A stretch of DNA of 64,000 nucleotides from Gallionella sp. (GCA_030700315.1 JAUYJO010000096.1:51201-115200); one strand, 5' to 3'. Positions 47,490 to 57,852 are shown, numbered from the stretch's first letter. The notes: a model not told the origin generated them from the letters alone. Made by a program: numbers and translations.

Positions 47490-48113
47490 TCACTGCGTGA
47501 AACCTTTTTTGCGGTCTTCGATCTCGCGCGCCTTGGCGATCATCTTGCGCAGGCCACCAGTATCCTTGCACTTGTGCCCGCCGAACAGCTCCATCGGGTT
47601 GAGCCGTTTGGCTTTCACCAAGCCGAGGCCGACTCCCTGCATCGCCAGCGCATTTTTGATGCCCTGGACGAAGCCGTCCTTGAAATACATCGCCAGCGAG
47701 AATTTCAATTCGTTGACGCGCCCGGTTTTGGCGAGATTCTTCCAGAACAGGATGGCGATCTCGCGCGTGGGCTGGCCTTTCGGCGCGAGGTTCAGACGGT
47801 GCGCGTAGCTCGCCAGCCCGTGCATGATGTGGGTGATCGGAAGTTTGCGCGGGCAGCGCACGATGCAGTTGTAGCAGGACGTGCACATCCACATCGAATC
47901 GGAGGTCAGCACCTCTTCGCGCTTGCCGGCGCGAATCATCATGAACAGTTTTTGCGGGGTGTGCTGCCAGGCGTCGCCCAGCGGACATGAACCCGCACAC
48001 ACGCCACACTGCATGCACATCTTGACCCACTCGCCATCTTCGACATGATTTTCGACCTCCTTCAGGAAGTCGTTGTGATAGCGCGCGACGGCTTGTTGAT
48101 TGTGATCGCTCAT
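47490..48113 (-). CDS. hdrC: Heterodisulfide reductase subunit C-like (two 4Fe-4S motifs)
   Basis: CMQCGVCAGSCPLG ... CTSCYNCIVRCPRKLPITHIMHGL. Confidence 0.93.
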   Translation of the reverse strand: MSDHNQQAVARYHNDFLKEVENHVEDGEWVKMCMQCGVCAGSCPLGDAWQHTPQKLFMMIRAGKREEVLTSDSMWMCTSCYNCIVRCPRKLPITHIMHGLASYAHRLNLAPKGQPTREIAILFWKNLAKTGRVNELKFSLAMYFKDGFVQGIKNALAMQGVGLGLVKAKRLNPMELFGGHKCKDTGGLRKMIAKAREIEDRKKGFTQ

Positions 48114-48140
48114 ATTTGCTCCTTAGCCGAAGCTCAGCAT

Positions 48141-48215
48141 GTAGGGCGGAAAAGCGTAGCGCCTTCCGCCGTATGAATCCCATTCGGCGGATAACGCTAC
48201 GCTCATCCGCCCTAC
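48141..48215. repeat. REP-like GTAG...CTAC inverted repeat between hdrC and qmoB
   Basis: GTAGGGCGGAAAAGCGTAGCGCCTTCCGCC ... GGCGGATAACGCTACGCTCATCCGCCCTAC. Confidence 0.8.
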
Positions 48216-48250
48216 GGCCAATTGATTTTGTTCGCTCATGGCTTTTCTCC

Positions 48251-50506
48251 TTAACCAAATCCCTTCATCGGCGACGGCCCCATCTCCACCAACTGCGCAA
48301 CATAATCGTTGATGAACTTGGCGACACGCTCGTTATCGGTGATTGCCACTTCGAAGCTTGCCACGCGCTCCGGTTCCAGGCTCATCTGGGTCAGCGTGTC
48401 GCCGATTTTGCTCATGCGGTAACCGGCCAGTTCCGAGCCCTTGACGAAATGGCACTGGTAATCGTCGCCCTTCTTGCAGCCCATCATCATCACGCCGTCG
48501 TAGCCCGAGTTCAGTGCGTCGGTGATCCAGATCGTGTTGACCGAGCCGAGGCAGCGCACCGGAATGATGCGCACAAACGCCGAGTAGACGGTGCGCGACA
48601 GGCCGGCCATATCGAGCGCCGGGTAGGCATCGTTTTCGCAGGCCAGGATCAGTACGCGCGGTTTCTCGGAAAATTCATCCGGAATTTCTACCGCCTTGAT
48701 CTGGTTGCCGACGGTATCCACCGAATAATTCTCGAACGAGATCACCCGCACCGGGCACGCGCCCATGCAGGTGCCGCAACGGCGGCAGCGCTCCTGGTTG
48801 AATACCGGGAAGCGCCGCTCGTCCTCGTCGATCGCGCCGAACGGACATTCCACCGTGCAGCGTTTGCATTGGGTGCAACCTTCCAGTCGCACGATCGGAT
48901 AGGAAAGGTCGCCCGAGCGCGGGTGGGCGGCACGCCCGAGGCTGGCGTTCTCGACTGCTTGGATCGCCTTGAGCGCCGCGCCGGTGGCGTCCTCGGTCGC
49001 TTGCAGCATATCCATCGGGCGGCGCACCGGGCCGGCGGCGTAGATGCCGGTGCGGCGCGTCTCATAGGGGAAGCAGATGAAATGCGAATCGGCAAAGCCG
49101 TGCTTGAACTGCGGCATGTCCGGCCCCTGCCGGTAGGACAGGTTCAGGATGGAGATTTTCTGCATGTCGGATTTGTTCTGCTTTCCTGCTTCCGAGCCGC
49201 CATCGGCTTCGGTAACGGCCTTGTCCCAGGATTCGAGATTCACCCCCGCATTCGGCACCTGCCCGGTGGCCAGCACGACCAGGTCGGCTTCCAGCGCAGT
49301 CTCTTCGTCGAGAATCAAATCTCTAAAATTTACCTTGCACCCATTCCCCGCAGCCTCAACCCCAGTGGCTTTGCCCTTGGTGAAGATGACGCCCTTGTTC
49401 TGGGCGCTGCGGTAAAAATCCTCGCCCATGCCCGGCACGCGCAAATCGGTGTACATCACCACGGTATCGGTTTCGGGATTGGCGTCCTTGAAATACATCG
49501 CCTGCTTGATGCTGGTGGCGCAGCAGTGGCCGGAACAGTAAGGCAGATGTGTGCCGGTTTCGTCGCGCTGCCCCGCGCATTGCAGGAACACCACGGATTT
49601 TATTTCCTTGCCGTCGACGCGTTTCAGAGCGCCGCCGTTGGCGGCTTGCGCCAAGGCTTCGAGGCCCGCCTGATCCACGACGTTGGCCTGCCCGCCGCCC
49701 AGCTCGGGCAACTTGGCGATGTCGTAAGTGTTGAAGCCGGTCGCCTGAATAATCGCGCCGATCATTTCTTCCGTGACCGCGCCGGATTCCTGCGCGACCT
49801 TGACGGTGAAGCGCCCCGGCGCCCCGGCTGTTTCGGCAACGGTCGAATTGAGATGCACTCTGATGCGCGGGTGCGCGCTCACTTTGGCGGCCAGCTCGGC
49901 AACACCGGTGCTCTGCGGTTCGACATAAGGCGCCTTGAACGGCACGCGCTTCCACAATTTGTTGGCCCAGCCGCCAAGCTGCTCCCGCTTCTCGACGATG
50001 ACCACTTCGTAGCCGGCCTCGGCAGCTTCGAATGCGGCAGTCAAGCCGGACATGCCGCCGCCGACGACGAGGATGCGTTTCTGCAAATCGGCATTCGGCT
50101 TGCCTTGCGGCAGCTTGATTTTTTTCAGCTCGGCGCAGCCCATGCGCACATAGTCGTCGGCCATTTCCTGGCGCACTTCGTCATGCTCGCCGCCTTCGGC
50201 GACCACCCAGATCACGCCCTCGCGCAGGTTGGCGCGGGTCATCGCTACCGTCGGAAAATAGAACGCCTCGGTCTTGGCGCGGCGTGAACAGGCGGCGATG
50301 CAGACATGCGTCACACCCTCCTTCTCGATGTCATCGCGGATCATCTGCACGCCTTCGCTGTTGCACAGGAAAGCGTGTTCGCGCACCAGCGCCATCTTGC
50401 CTTCCTTCTGCGCGATCTTGCCCAGTTGCGCGATATCCAGCTTGTCGCCCAGGCCGCAGCCCGAGCAGATGTAGGCGGCGGTCTTTACTTGAATTTCATC
50501 AGCCAT
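48251..50506 (-). CDS. qmoB: QmoB / HdrA-like flavoprotein with MvhD-like C-terminus
   Basis: RILVVGGGMSGLTAAFEAAEAGYEVVIVEK, CTQCKRCTVECPFGAIDEDE, CRRCGTCMGACPVRVISF; C-terminal ILACENDAYPALD..DGVMMMGCKKGDDYQC. Confidence 0.88.
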   Translation of the reverse strand: MADEIQVKTAAYICSGCGLGDKLDIAQLGKIAQKEGKMALVREHAFLCNSEGVQMIRDDIEKEGVTHVCIAACSRRAKTEAFYFPTVAMTRANLREGVIWVVAEGGEHDEVRQEMADDYVRMGCAELKKIKLPQGKPNADLQKRILVVGGGMSGLTAAFEAAEAGYEVVIVEKREQLGGWANKLWKRVPFKAPYVEPQSTGVAELAAKVSAHPRIRVHLNSTVAETAGAPGRFTVKVAQESGAVTEEMIGAIIQATGFNTYDIAKLPELGGGQANVVDQAGLEALAQAANGGALKRVDGKEIKSVVFLQCAGQRDETGTHLPYCSGHCCATSIKQAMYFKDANPETDTVVMYTDLRVPGMGEDFYRSAQNKGVIFTKGKATGVEAAGNGCKVNFRDLILDEETALEADLVVLATGQVPNAGVNLESWDKAVTEADGGSEAGKQNKSDMQKISILNLSYRQGPDMPQFKHGFADSHFICFPYETRRTGIYAAGPVRRPMDMLQATEDATGAALKAIQAVENASLGRAAHPRSGDLSYPIVRLEGCTQCKRCTVECPFGAIDEDERRFPVFNQERCRRCGTCMGACPVRVISFENYSVDTVGNQIKAVEIPDEFSEKPRVLILACENDAYPALDMAGLSRTVYSAFVRIIPVRCLGSVNTIWITDALNSGYDGVMMMGCKKGDDYQCHFVKGSELAGYRMSKIGDTLTQMSLEPERVASFEVAITDNERVAKFINDYVAQLVEMGPSPMKGFG

Positions 50507-51827
50507 TATTTTGCTCCCCTTCGACAAGCTCAGGACATGCTTCGGCGGCGGCAGTTTTATGCACCACCTGGATCGCGCGCAGCGCCGCAGCCGTGGCGCT
50601 TTGCACCGAGCGGTTCACGTCGAGCGGGCTGCTTGCGGCGCCCGCGCCGAACATGCCTTCACTTCCCGCAGGGACGTTCGAGCCTTCGATAAAGCCCGAC
50701 GAATCGAGCAACAGGCCATCCGGCAACTTGACGCCGTTGGTTTCCGGCTCCATGCCGACCGCCAGCACGACCAGGTCATGGGCCGTGGCGTAGCGGTGGT
50801 AGCCCTCGGTGTCCACGCCATGCAGCACCGGGTTGCCGTCCTTGTCCTCGGCGATCCTGGCAACCTTGGATTTGACGAAGCTGACCGTCGCATCCTGAAG
50901 CGCTTTCTGGTAAAAATCTTCGAGCCGGTCGATGACACGGATGTCGATGTAGTAAATCGTCGATTTTCCGGAGTCGCCATGCGCCTCGCGCACGTAATGA
51001 GTCTGCTTCAGCGAAGCCATGCAGCAGACGCGCGAACAATGGCGCAGATGGTTTTCGTCGCGCGAACCGGCGCACTGGATGAAGGCGATGTTTTTTGCTT
51101 CCTTGCCGTCGGAGGGGCGCAGCAGCTTGCCGCCGGTCGGGCCGTGCGGGTCGGCGAGCCGCTCGAATTCCAGGCTGGTGATCACGTTGGCGAAACGGCC
51201 ATAGCCGTAGGGCTGGATTTTTGCCGCGTCGTAAGGCTTCCAGCCGGTCGCCCAGACGATGGCGCCGACTTTCAGCTCGACCGTTTCGGTCTGCATGTCG
51301 AGGTCTATCGCGTCGTATTTGCACGCCGCCTTGGCTTTCTCGGCATCCGCCGTGCCGATGATCGAGGGATCGAGCACATAGTGCATCGGATACGCCATCG
51401 CGTGCGGCAGGTAGGCCGCGCGCATCTTGCTCAGGCCATATTCGTAAGGGTTGGCAATCTCCGTTTCGACCGCAGCGGCGCAGGCACCGCAGGCGGTGCA
51501 GTTCGCGTTGACATAGCGCGGCATCAGCTTCAGCGTCACCGTATAGTCGCCGCGCTGCCCGGTCACGCCGCTCACCTCGGCGAGGGTCATCACGCGCACG
51601 TTGCGGTTTCCCTTCAGGCGGCGCAGGTTGATCTCCAGCCCGCAGGTCGGGTGACACATCTTGGGGAAATAGCGGTTCATCAGCGCAGTGCGCCCGCCCA
51701 GGGTGGCGTTGCGCTCGACGAGGATCACCTGTTTGCCGCATTCGGCGGCTTCCAGCGCCGCCGTCATGCCGCTGATGCCGCCGCCGACGACGAGGATGGT
51801 CTGGTTGGTTGCAATAGAAGCGTTCAC
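50499..51827 (-). CDS. qmoA: QmoA / HdrA-like flavoprotein
   Basis: TILVVGGGISGMTAALEAAECGKQVILVERNATLGGRTALMNRYFPKMCHPTCGLEINLRRLK; CTACGAC; IAFIQCAGSRDENHLRHCSRVCCMASLKQ. Confidence 0.88.
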   Translation of the reverse strand: MNASIATNQTILVVGGGISGMTAALEAAECGKQVILVERNATLGGRTALMNRYFPKMCHPTCGLEINLRRLKGNRNVRVMTLAEVSGVTGQRGDYTVTLKLMPRYVNANCTACGACAAAVETEIANPYEYGLSKMRAAYLPHAMAYPMHYVLDPSIIGTADAEKAKAACKYDAIDLDMQTETVELKVGAIVWATGWKPYDAAKIQPYGYGRFANVITSLEFERLADPHGPTGGKLLRPSDGKEAKNIAFIQCAGSRDENHLRHCSRVCCMASLKQTHYVREAHGDSGKSTIYYIDIRVIDRLEDFYQKALQDATVSFVKSKVARIAEDKDGNPVLHGVDTEGYHRYATAHDLVVLAVGMEPETNGVKLPDGLLLDSSGFIEGSNVPAGSEGMFGAGAASSPLDVNRSVQSATAAALRAIQVVHKTAAAEACPELVEGEQNNG

Positions 51828-51852
51828 TCAAACCTCCGGTATATATCTAAAT

Positions 51853-51963
51853 ACTCGCGCAGCGAGCCGTTCGCCCCCCTCCCCCGCTTGCGGGGGAGGG
51901 TTGGGGAGAGGGAAACAGGCATGACAGTTTCATTATCATGGGTGGCTACTGTCATGCCCGTTA
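51853..51963 (+). repeat. Family A structured repeat, copy 6 (upstream of qmoA)
   Basis: CTCGCGCAGCGAGCCGTTCGCC...GGCATGACAGTTTCATTATCATGGGTGGCTACTGTCATGCCCGTTAA. Confidence 0.85.
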
Positions 51964-52490
51964 AATTGTTGCAAGGTGCGTATTTCAAAATTCATCCGCT
52001 CCAAGTCCCCGAGTATCCAGGTCGGGACGGCATCCACGCCAGGCGCGTCGATGCCCGCGACCGAACCGGGGTTGACCAGCCAGCACTGCCCGCCGTTGAC
52101 ATCGGCTTGCTTCCCGATATGGGCGGCGTGACTGTGGCCGTGGCAGACCAGATCATAGTCGCCGGTACACGCAAAAGCCTGACCGTGATGCGGCATATGG
52201 GTGACGAATATCCTGCGCCCGCCGAGTTCCAGCACCGCTTCCTGCCCGTGGTAGGTGAACAGGCCGGCGGTTTTTTCCATCATGCGGTATAGCGCCGCGA
52301 CATCGCCGATATTGTTGCCATGCACCGCATGGATCGGAATTTCAAGCTTGATGGAAGCGCGCAAGGTATTGACGCCGATCAGGTCGCCGCAGTGAATCAC
52401 GGCCTGCGCCCCGCAAGCCTGAGCTTCCATAATCGCTGCCGTCAGCGGAGGTGCGCGGTCATGGCTGTCGGAAACGATGCAGATTTTCAT
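51936..52490 (-). CDS. YfcE/MJ0936-family metallophosphoesterase
   Basis: CIVSDSHDRAPPLTAAI, VIHCGDLIG, HAVHGNNIGD, CHGHSHAAHIG. Confidence 0.88.
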   Translation of the reverse strand: MKICIVSDSHDRAPPLTAAIMEAQACGAQAVIHCGDLIGVNTLRASIKLEIPIHAVHGNNIGDVAALYRMMEKTAGLFTYHGQEAVLELGGRRIFVTHMPHHGQAFACTGDYDLVCHGHSHAAHIGKQADVNGGQCWLVNPGSVAGIDAPGVDAVPTWILGDLERMNFEIRTLQQFNGHDSSHP

Positions 52491-52759
52491 GTCTTTATAA
52501 TTTCTTTATCGCGGGTTTTTTTATTAGCGCGTTATCGTGGAGACTTCGCCGCATTAGACAGAATTCGCGTGCCGGGTGTCTATAATCACATCGGGTAACG
52601 CCACGTATAACCCTAATGGGTTGGCATGGTAGAATCCGAGTCGATTTAGGGCACAGGCATTCGGGCACGGGTAGTTTCAGGCAAGGAACGCTTCATAACC
52701 CAACACGCGGCATCAGGTTGCCGGATGCATTTGTCGAACGCGATAAACAAACCGATGCG

Positions 52760-53974
52760 ATGAGCAAAATAATGGAGTGTGCGGACAAAACAGACAATAC
52801 CGCGTTTTTCTGGACGCGCGACCCCGAGTTCGCGCTTTCCTGCATGAACGGCGGTGCGGATTGCGATGCGCCGCAGGAACCCCGTGCCGGCGAGCTCAAT
52901 GCGTTGCTGAACAGTTATCTGGATACCGCGCTGTGCTTCACACATGCCAGGGCCGGCGTGGTGCGCGTCCTTCTGCCCGACGCGCAGACCTTGCAAGTCA
53001 TCAGCGCGGTCGGGTTGACCGGGGAAGAACTGGAAGCCGAGCGCATCGTGGAACTGGCCTGCGAAGATTGCGGTAAAGATTCCTTCAGGCTCGGTCTTTG
53101 CGTTGCCGACACCGAATTCTGCGAAACGCGGCACGGTAGCCAGCCGCACCGGCAGTTTCGCTCGGTGATTTCCATCCCGCTGAAAAGCCGCAAATCGCCC
53201 GAAACCCTGCTCGGTGTTTTCACCCTGTTTTTCGATACGCCGCAATCACCCTCCGGCAATGCGGCCAACATGGCGGTCAGCTTTGCAGAGCTGCTGAGCG
53301 GCCTGATCGAGCACATCAAGGCCGGTCGCGAAATGAAACGCGCGGAGCTGTTGATGGAACGACAAACCATCGCCAACGAGATCCATGATTCGCTGGCGCA
53401 GACGCTGAACTATGCGCGCATGAACACCACGCTGCTGAGCGATGCGGTGCGCAACAGCAACGGGGCGATGGCGGCCAAATATGCGGGCGACATCGACGAG
53501 GCGCTGGAGATCAGCCAGAAGGCGGTGCGCGCGTTAATCACCGATTTTCGCAGCGAAATGGACCCGGCAGGGCTGTTGCATGCCCTGCAAACGCTGGCCG
53601 AACAGTTTCGACGGCAGCATGGTATCGTGCTGGATTGCCTGATTCGCATCGCCGATCTCGACCTGCCGCTGGAGCATGAGATACAGGTTTTCAACATCGT
53701 GCGCGAGGCGCTTTCCAACATCGCCCAGCATTCCAGCGCCAGCCATGCGCGCCTGATCGTCGATCGCCTGTGCGGCTATTACGTATTCGCGGTGGAAGAC
53801 AACGGCGTCGGAACCTTCTCGCAGGTAGAAGGGCATTACGGGATCATCATCATGCGCGAACGCGCGCAGCGCATCGGCGGCGAAATCAGGCTGGAAAGCG
53901 CGAAGGGGCTGGGAACATGCGTACAATTATTTTTCCCGGAACCGGGAACAAACTGGAGAACGGTGCATGACTGA
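52760..53974 (+). CDS. NarX-type sensor histidine kinase (soluble, GAF-like + HisKA_3 + HATPase)
   Basis: ERQTIANEIHDSLAQTLNYARMNTTLL (H-box), VREALSNIAQHSSASHARL (N-box), DNGVGTFSQVEGHYGIIIMRERAQRIGGEI. Confidence 0.9.
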   Translation: MSKIMECADKTDNTAFFWTRDPEFALSCMNGGADCDAPQEPRAGELNALLNSYLDTALCFTHARAGVVRVLLPDAQTLQVISAVGLTGEELEAERIVELACEDCGKDSFRLGLCVADTEFCETRHGSQPHRQFRSVISIPLKSRKSPETLLGVFTLFFDTPQSPSGNAANMAVSFAELLSGLIEHIKAGREMKRAELLMERQTIANEIHDSLAQTLNYARMNTTLLSDAVRNSNGAMAAKYAGDIDEALEISQKAVRALITDFRSEMDPAGLLHALQTLAEQFRRQHGIVLDCLIRIADLDLPLEHEIQVFNIVREALSNIAQHSSASHARLIVDRLCGYYVFAVEDNGVGTFSQVEGHYGIIIMRERAQRIGGEIRLESAKGLGTCVQLFFPEPGTNWRTVHD

Positions 53975-54632
53975 CAAGCTGAAAATCGTATTGGTGGACG
54001 ACCAGGGACTGTGCCGGCGCGGACTGAGCGAGTTGCTCACAAACTGCTACGATTTCAACGTGCTGGGTGCGGTAGGCACCCTTGACGAGCTGCGCCCCCT
54101 GCTGAACGAGCAACCCGATCTGCTGGTCATCGACCTGCGCATGAAACCCATGGACGGGCTGGCGATGCTGGAACAGTTGCGCAAGGAAGGTTGCACCGTC
54201 CCCGCCGTGATGCTGACCATGAGCGATTCGGAGGTGGATCTGGGGAACGCGATCCGCGCAGGCGTGCGCGGCTACCTGCTCAAGGACATGGCGCCGGAAG
54301 ATGTCGTCGACGCGATCCGCCGCGTTGCCGCCGGCGAACTGGTGGTCGCGCCGACCCTGACGGTCAAGATGATCGAAATGCTGCGCGGCGACCAGCCCGG
54401 CCAGGAAACCAAAAATTCGCTCAAGCTGCTCACCGACCGCGAACGCGAAATATTGCAGTTGTTGTCGCGCGGCGAGAGCAACAAGGCGATCGCGCTGGAG
54501 TTGCATATCAGCTATGACACGGTAAAACAGCATGTCCGCCATATATTGAACAAACTCAACCTGTCTTCGCGGGTGAAGGCCGCCGTCCTGTTCGCCAAGG
54601 AACAGGGCCCGGACAGCGATGATAATAATTAG
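53967..54632 (+). CDS. NarL/LuxR-family response regulator
   Basis: KIVLVDDQGLCRRGLSELL ... LTDREREILQLLSRGESNKAIALELHISYDTVKQHVRHILNKL; overlaps kinase gene. Confidence 0.95.
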   Translation: MTDKLKIVLVDDQGLCRRGLSELLTNCYDFNVLGAVGTLDELRPLLNEQPDLLVIDLRMKPMDGLAMLEQLRKEGCTVPAVMLTMSDSEVDLGNAIRAGVRGYLLKDMAPEDVVDAIRRVAAGELVVAPTLTVKMIEMLRGDQPGQETKNSLKLLTDREREILQLLSRGESNKAIALELHISYDTVKQHVRHILNKLNLSSRVKAAVLFAKEQGPDSDDNN

Positions 54633-54748
54633 AGCCTGATTCAGCAGGCTTCATGGCCGCGAAATTTGCCGCAGAGAATATTGGAAAAAGACGATAGCGA
54701 GCCTTCGTCATTTCTGTGGCCTGAGTGGCAGCTTCAGGTAACCAGGCA

Positions 54749-56389
54749 ATGTACTTCATCAAACCCACCGACCCGCACCCGATCACCCCCGGCAAGGCGG
54801 TGCTGCTCGGGCTGCTGTGCTTGATCTGGCTGGGCACGGGGCTGGTCGGACACGACCCGTGGAAGCCGGACGAGGCGACCAGCTTCGGGCTGATTTACTC
54901 GATACTGCAAAGCGGCGACTGGCTGGTTCCCACTCTGGCGGGTGAGCCGTTCATGGACAAACCGCCGCTGTTCTACTGGACCGCCGCGCTGTTCGCCAAA
55001 CTGTTCTCCCCGCTGCTGCCGCTGCACGACGGCGCGCGCCTCGCCAGCGGTTTCTACATCGCGTTGACCCTGCTGTTCACCGGCCTCGCCGGGCGCAAGC
55101 TGTACGGCGAAAATCGCGGCTGGGCGGCGGCGATCATCCTGCTCGGCTGCGTCGGCATGCTGGTGCGTTCGCACCAGATGATCACCGATCTCGTGCTGCT
55201 CGCCGGGTGCGCGATGCTGCTGTACGGCTTCACCCTGAGCCAGGAGCGTGCGGTGCGCGCCGGCCTGCTGATGGGCACCGGCATCGGCATCGGCTTCATG
55301 GCCAAGGGCTTTATCTCGCCGGTGTTATTCGTGTTCATCGCCGCGCTGCTGCCCGCGCTGTTCCAGAATTGGCGGGTGCGCAATTATTTTTCCAGCCTGG
55401 GCATCGCCGCCTTGTGCGCGCTGCCGTGGCTCATCATCTGGCCGCTGCTGTTGTATCAACATTCCCCGCGCTTGTTCGCCGACTGGGCATGGGCGCACAA
55501 CATCGGCCATTGGCTGGATTACGCCAAAAGCGGGCCGAACCGTGAATCGTTCTACTACCTGAAAAATTTGCCGTGGATCGCGTGGCCCGCCCTGCCGCTC
55601 GCGGCCTGGACGATCTGGCAATCGCGCAAGCGCCTCGCGCAACGCGACGATCTGCATCTGCCGCTAATCGCATTCGGCGTGATGTTCGTCACGCTCAGTC
55701 TCGTGCCGCACATCAAAGAAGTGTTCGCGCTGCCGATGCTGCTGCCGATCGCCCTGCTCGCGACCGCATCGCTGTCGTCGCTGAAACGCGGCGCGGCCAA
55801 CGCGCTGGATTGGTTCGGCTTGACGACCTTCGCGCTGTTTGCCATCGCGATGTGGTGGGGCTGGGCGGGTCTGCTGCTCGACAACCACGCCAAGATCACG
55901 CTCTGGCTGAAGGACTACCAGCCGGGCTTCGAGCCGGAGTTCCACACCGCGCCGTTTGTCATCGCCATCCTTGCCACCGTGCTGTGGTTGGTGCTGGTGT
56001 GGCGTGTCGGCCGCTCAATGCGCCGCGCGGTGACCAACTGGGCGACCGGCATCACGCTGGTGTGGATACTCGCGATGACGCTGTGGCTGCCGTGGCTGGA
56101 CAGCGGCAAGAGCTACCGCGGCATGGTCGCCTCGCTGAAGCAGGCGATGCCGCAGCATTACCGGTGCATCGGGCGCGATTACCTCGGCGACGGGCAGCGC
56201 GCCATGCTGCATTATTTCGGCGGCCTCATCACGCAACCCGACCGCAACGAACACTGTGACCTGCGCCTGATCCAGGGTGACCGGCTATCCAAGCCACTGC
56301 TCGACGAAACGCGCTGGAAGAAAATCTGGGAAGGCAGCCGCAAGGGCGACAAGGGCGAGCATTACCGGCTGTATCGGCGGGTTGGATAG
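54749..56389 (+). CDS. GT39/ArnT-like glycosyltransferase
   Basis: HDPWKPDEATSFGLIYSILQSGDWLVPTLAGEPFMDKPPLFYWTAALFAKLFSP; multi-TM. Confidence 0.88.
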   Translation: MYFIKPTDPHPITPGKAVLLGLLCLIWLGTGLVGHDPWKPDEATSFGLIYSILQSGDWLVPTLAGEPFMDKPPLFYWTAALFAKLFSPLLPLHDGARLASGFYIALTLLFTGLAGRKLYGENRGWAAAIILLGCVGMLVRSHQMITDLVLLAGCAMLLYGFTLSQERAVRAGLLMGTGIGIGFMAKGFISPVLFVFIAALLPALFQNWRVRNYFSSLGIAALCALPWLIIWPLLLYQHSPRLFADWAWAHNIGHWLDYAKSGPNRESFYYLKNLPWIAWPALPLAAWTIWQSRKRLAQRDDLHLPLIAFGVMFVTLSLVPHIKEVFALPMLLPIALLATASLSSLKRGAANALDWFGLTTFALFAIAMWWGWAGLLLDNHAKITLWLKDYQPGFEPEFHTAPFVIAILATVLWLVLVWRVGRSMRRAVTNWATGITLVWILAMTLWLPWLDSGKSYRGMVASLKQAMPQHYRCIGRDYLGDGQRAMLHYFGGLITQPDRNEHCDLRLIQGDRLSKPLLDETRWKKIWEGSRKGDKGEHYRLYRRVG

Positions 56390-56476
56390 ATTCCGTTGGG
56401 TCGAGCTTGGTGATAGCTATCCTGCGTTTGCTGATATAAACTAGCCGGACGAAATCAATTTAAGAGGGGCTTGGAG

Positions 56477-56710
56477 ATGAATGCAATAGTGGCAATCAGG
56501 CCAGACCTGAAGACACAACTAGGTAGCCTCGCAACTGAAATGCATCGCAGTGAATCGGAGCTGGTGAATGAGGCGCTGGAATCCTATTTGCAACGCACCC
56601 AACTTTACATCAAGAAATTAAAACAGCGTGTCGCCGAAGCGGATGCGGGTCAATTTGCAACGGAAGAAGAAATGGAGAAATTCTTCCTCACGCACAGCGA
56701 ACCAGACTAA
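56477..56710 (+). CDS. Ribbon-helix-helix antitoxin
   Basis: AIVAIRPDLKTQLGSLATEMHRSESELVNEALESYL; 1-nt overlap with toxin. Confidence 0.78.
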   Translation: MNAIVAIRPDLKTQLGSLATEMHRSESELVNEALESYLQRTQLYIKKLKQRVAEADAGQFATEEEMEKFFLTHSEPD

Positions 56711-56994
56711 TGCGCCTGCGCTACCTCGCCAGCGCCTACCATGACCTGCAGTTGATCTTCGAGTACATCGCCCGCGAAAACCCTGTTGCTGCGCGCCGTG
56801 TCATCACGGCACTGCAAAAGAAAGCACAGACTCTCACCGAACACCCGCATATCGGCAGACCGGGTCAAGTTGAAGGAACACGCGAGCAAGTGCATGGGCG
56901 CTATCCGTATATCATCGCCTACCGTATCAAGAACGACGAAATACAGATACTCGGCATTGTTCACAGCTCACGCAAATGGCCGGAGAATTTTTGA
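56710..56994 (+). CDS. RelE/ParE-family toxin
   Basis: MRLRYLASAYHDLQLIFEYIARENPVAARRVITALQKKAQTLTEHPHIGRPG...YPYIIAYRIKNDEIQILGIVHSSRKWP. Confidence 0.88.
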   Translation: MRLRYLASAYHDLQLIFEYIARENPVAARRVITALQKKAQTLTEHPHIGRPGQVEGTREQVHGRYPYIIAYRIKNDEIQILGIVHSSRKWPENF

Positions 56995-57015
56995 AGGCGG
57001 TATCCGCCAGACTGA

Positions 57016-57600
57016 TTATAAAATCTGCGCCGCTTCCTCGAACGGCAGGCGCGGGCTGCGCGGGAACAGTTTGCTGCTGTCGCCGTAGCCGAGGTTGATC
57101 ACGAAGTTGGATTTAACCTTGGTGCCCGCAAAAAATTCCTGGTCCACTTTCTCGTTGTCGAAGCCGGACATCGGCCCCGCGTCGAGCCCGAGCGCGCGGG
57201 CGGCAAGCAGCAGATAAGCGCCCTGCAACGAGCCGTTGCGGAACGCGGTCGCGTCGATCAGCGGCTGGTTGCCTGCGAACCATGAACGCGCATCGGCTGG
57301 CGGATACAGCTTCGGCAGCTTTTCGTAAAATTCCATATCGTAGCCGACGATGACCGTCACCGGCGCGGTGCGCGTCTTTTCCACGTTGCCCGGCGCCATC
57401 AACGGTAGCAGACGCCGCTTCGCCTCCGCGCTGCGCACGAACACGAAGCGCGCCGGACAGCAGTTGGCGCTGGTCGGCGCCCATTTCATCAGGTCGTAAA
57501 TCTGGTGCAGCAGCGCGTCGCTGACCGGCTTGTCCAGCCAGACGCTGTGGGTGTGTGCTTCACGGAAAATAATGTCCAGGCTACGGTCGTCGAGTTGCAT
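57016..57600 (-). CDS. Nitroreductase-family protein (RutE-like)
   Basis: [27 protein letters not shown] ... [20 protein letters not shown]. Confidence 0.9.
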   Translation of the reverse strand: MQLDDRSLDIIFREAHTHSVWLDKPVSDALLHQIYDLMKWAPTSANCCPARFVFVRSAEAKRRLLPLMAPGNVEKTRTAPVTVIVGYDMEFYEKLPKLYPPADARSWFAGNQPLIDATAFRNGSLQGAYLLLAARALGLDAGPMSGFDNEKVDQEFFAGTKVKSNFVINLGYGDSSKLFPRSPRLPFEEAAQIL

Positions 57601-57852
57601 GGTGTTCTCCTTTGTTGGTTTTTTCAGGTTACAACACTACACCAATTCGGCTGCATCGGTGTTTCGTTGGCGTGGTAGCCCTCTTCGGCGAAGAAGCATG
57701 CGTCGCGGTTGTGCTCACGCTGAACGATGTGCAGGGGCAGTCCGGCGAGATGGATGCGGGGGCGGCGGGGCATGGCAGGCAGTGTAGTAAATCAATTGAA
57801 CTTGGCCCCTTTGATTTCCCTGATTGGGGTGGAGCAATAACAGGATGGCAGG

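Noticed and set aside
48116-50287. 723-aa ORF on + strand
   Set aside because: Antisense to qmoB/hdrC, which show clear family motifs; composition (His/Arg/Gly-rich) typical of a shadow ORF in GC-rich DNA
50511-52292. 593-aa ORF on + strand
   Set aside because: Antisense to qmoA and metallophosphoesterase; no recognisable domain
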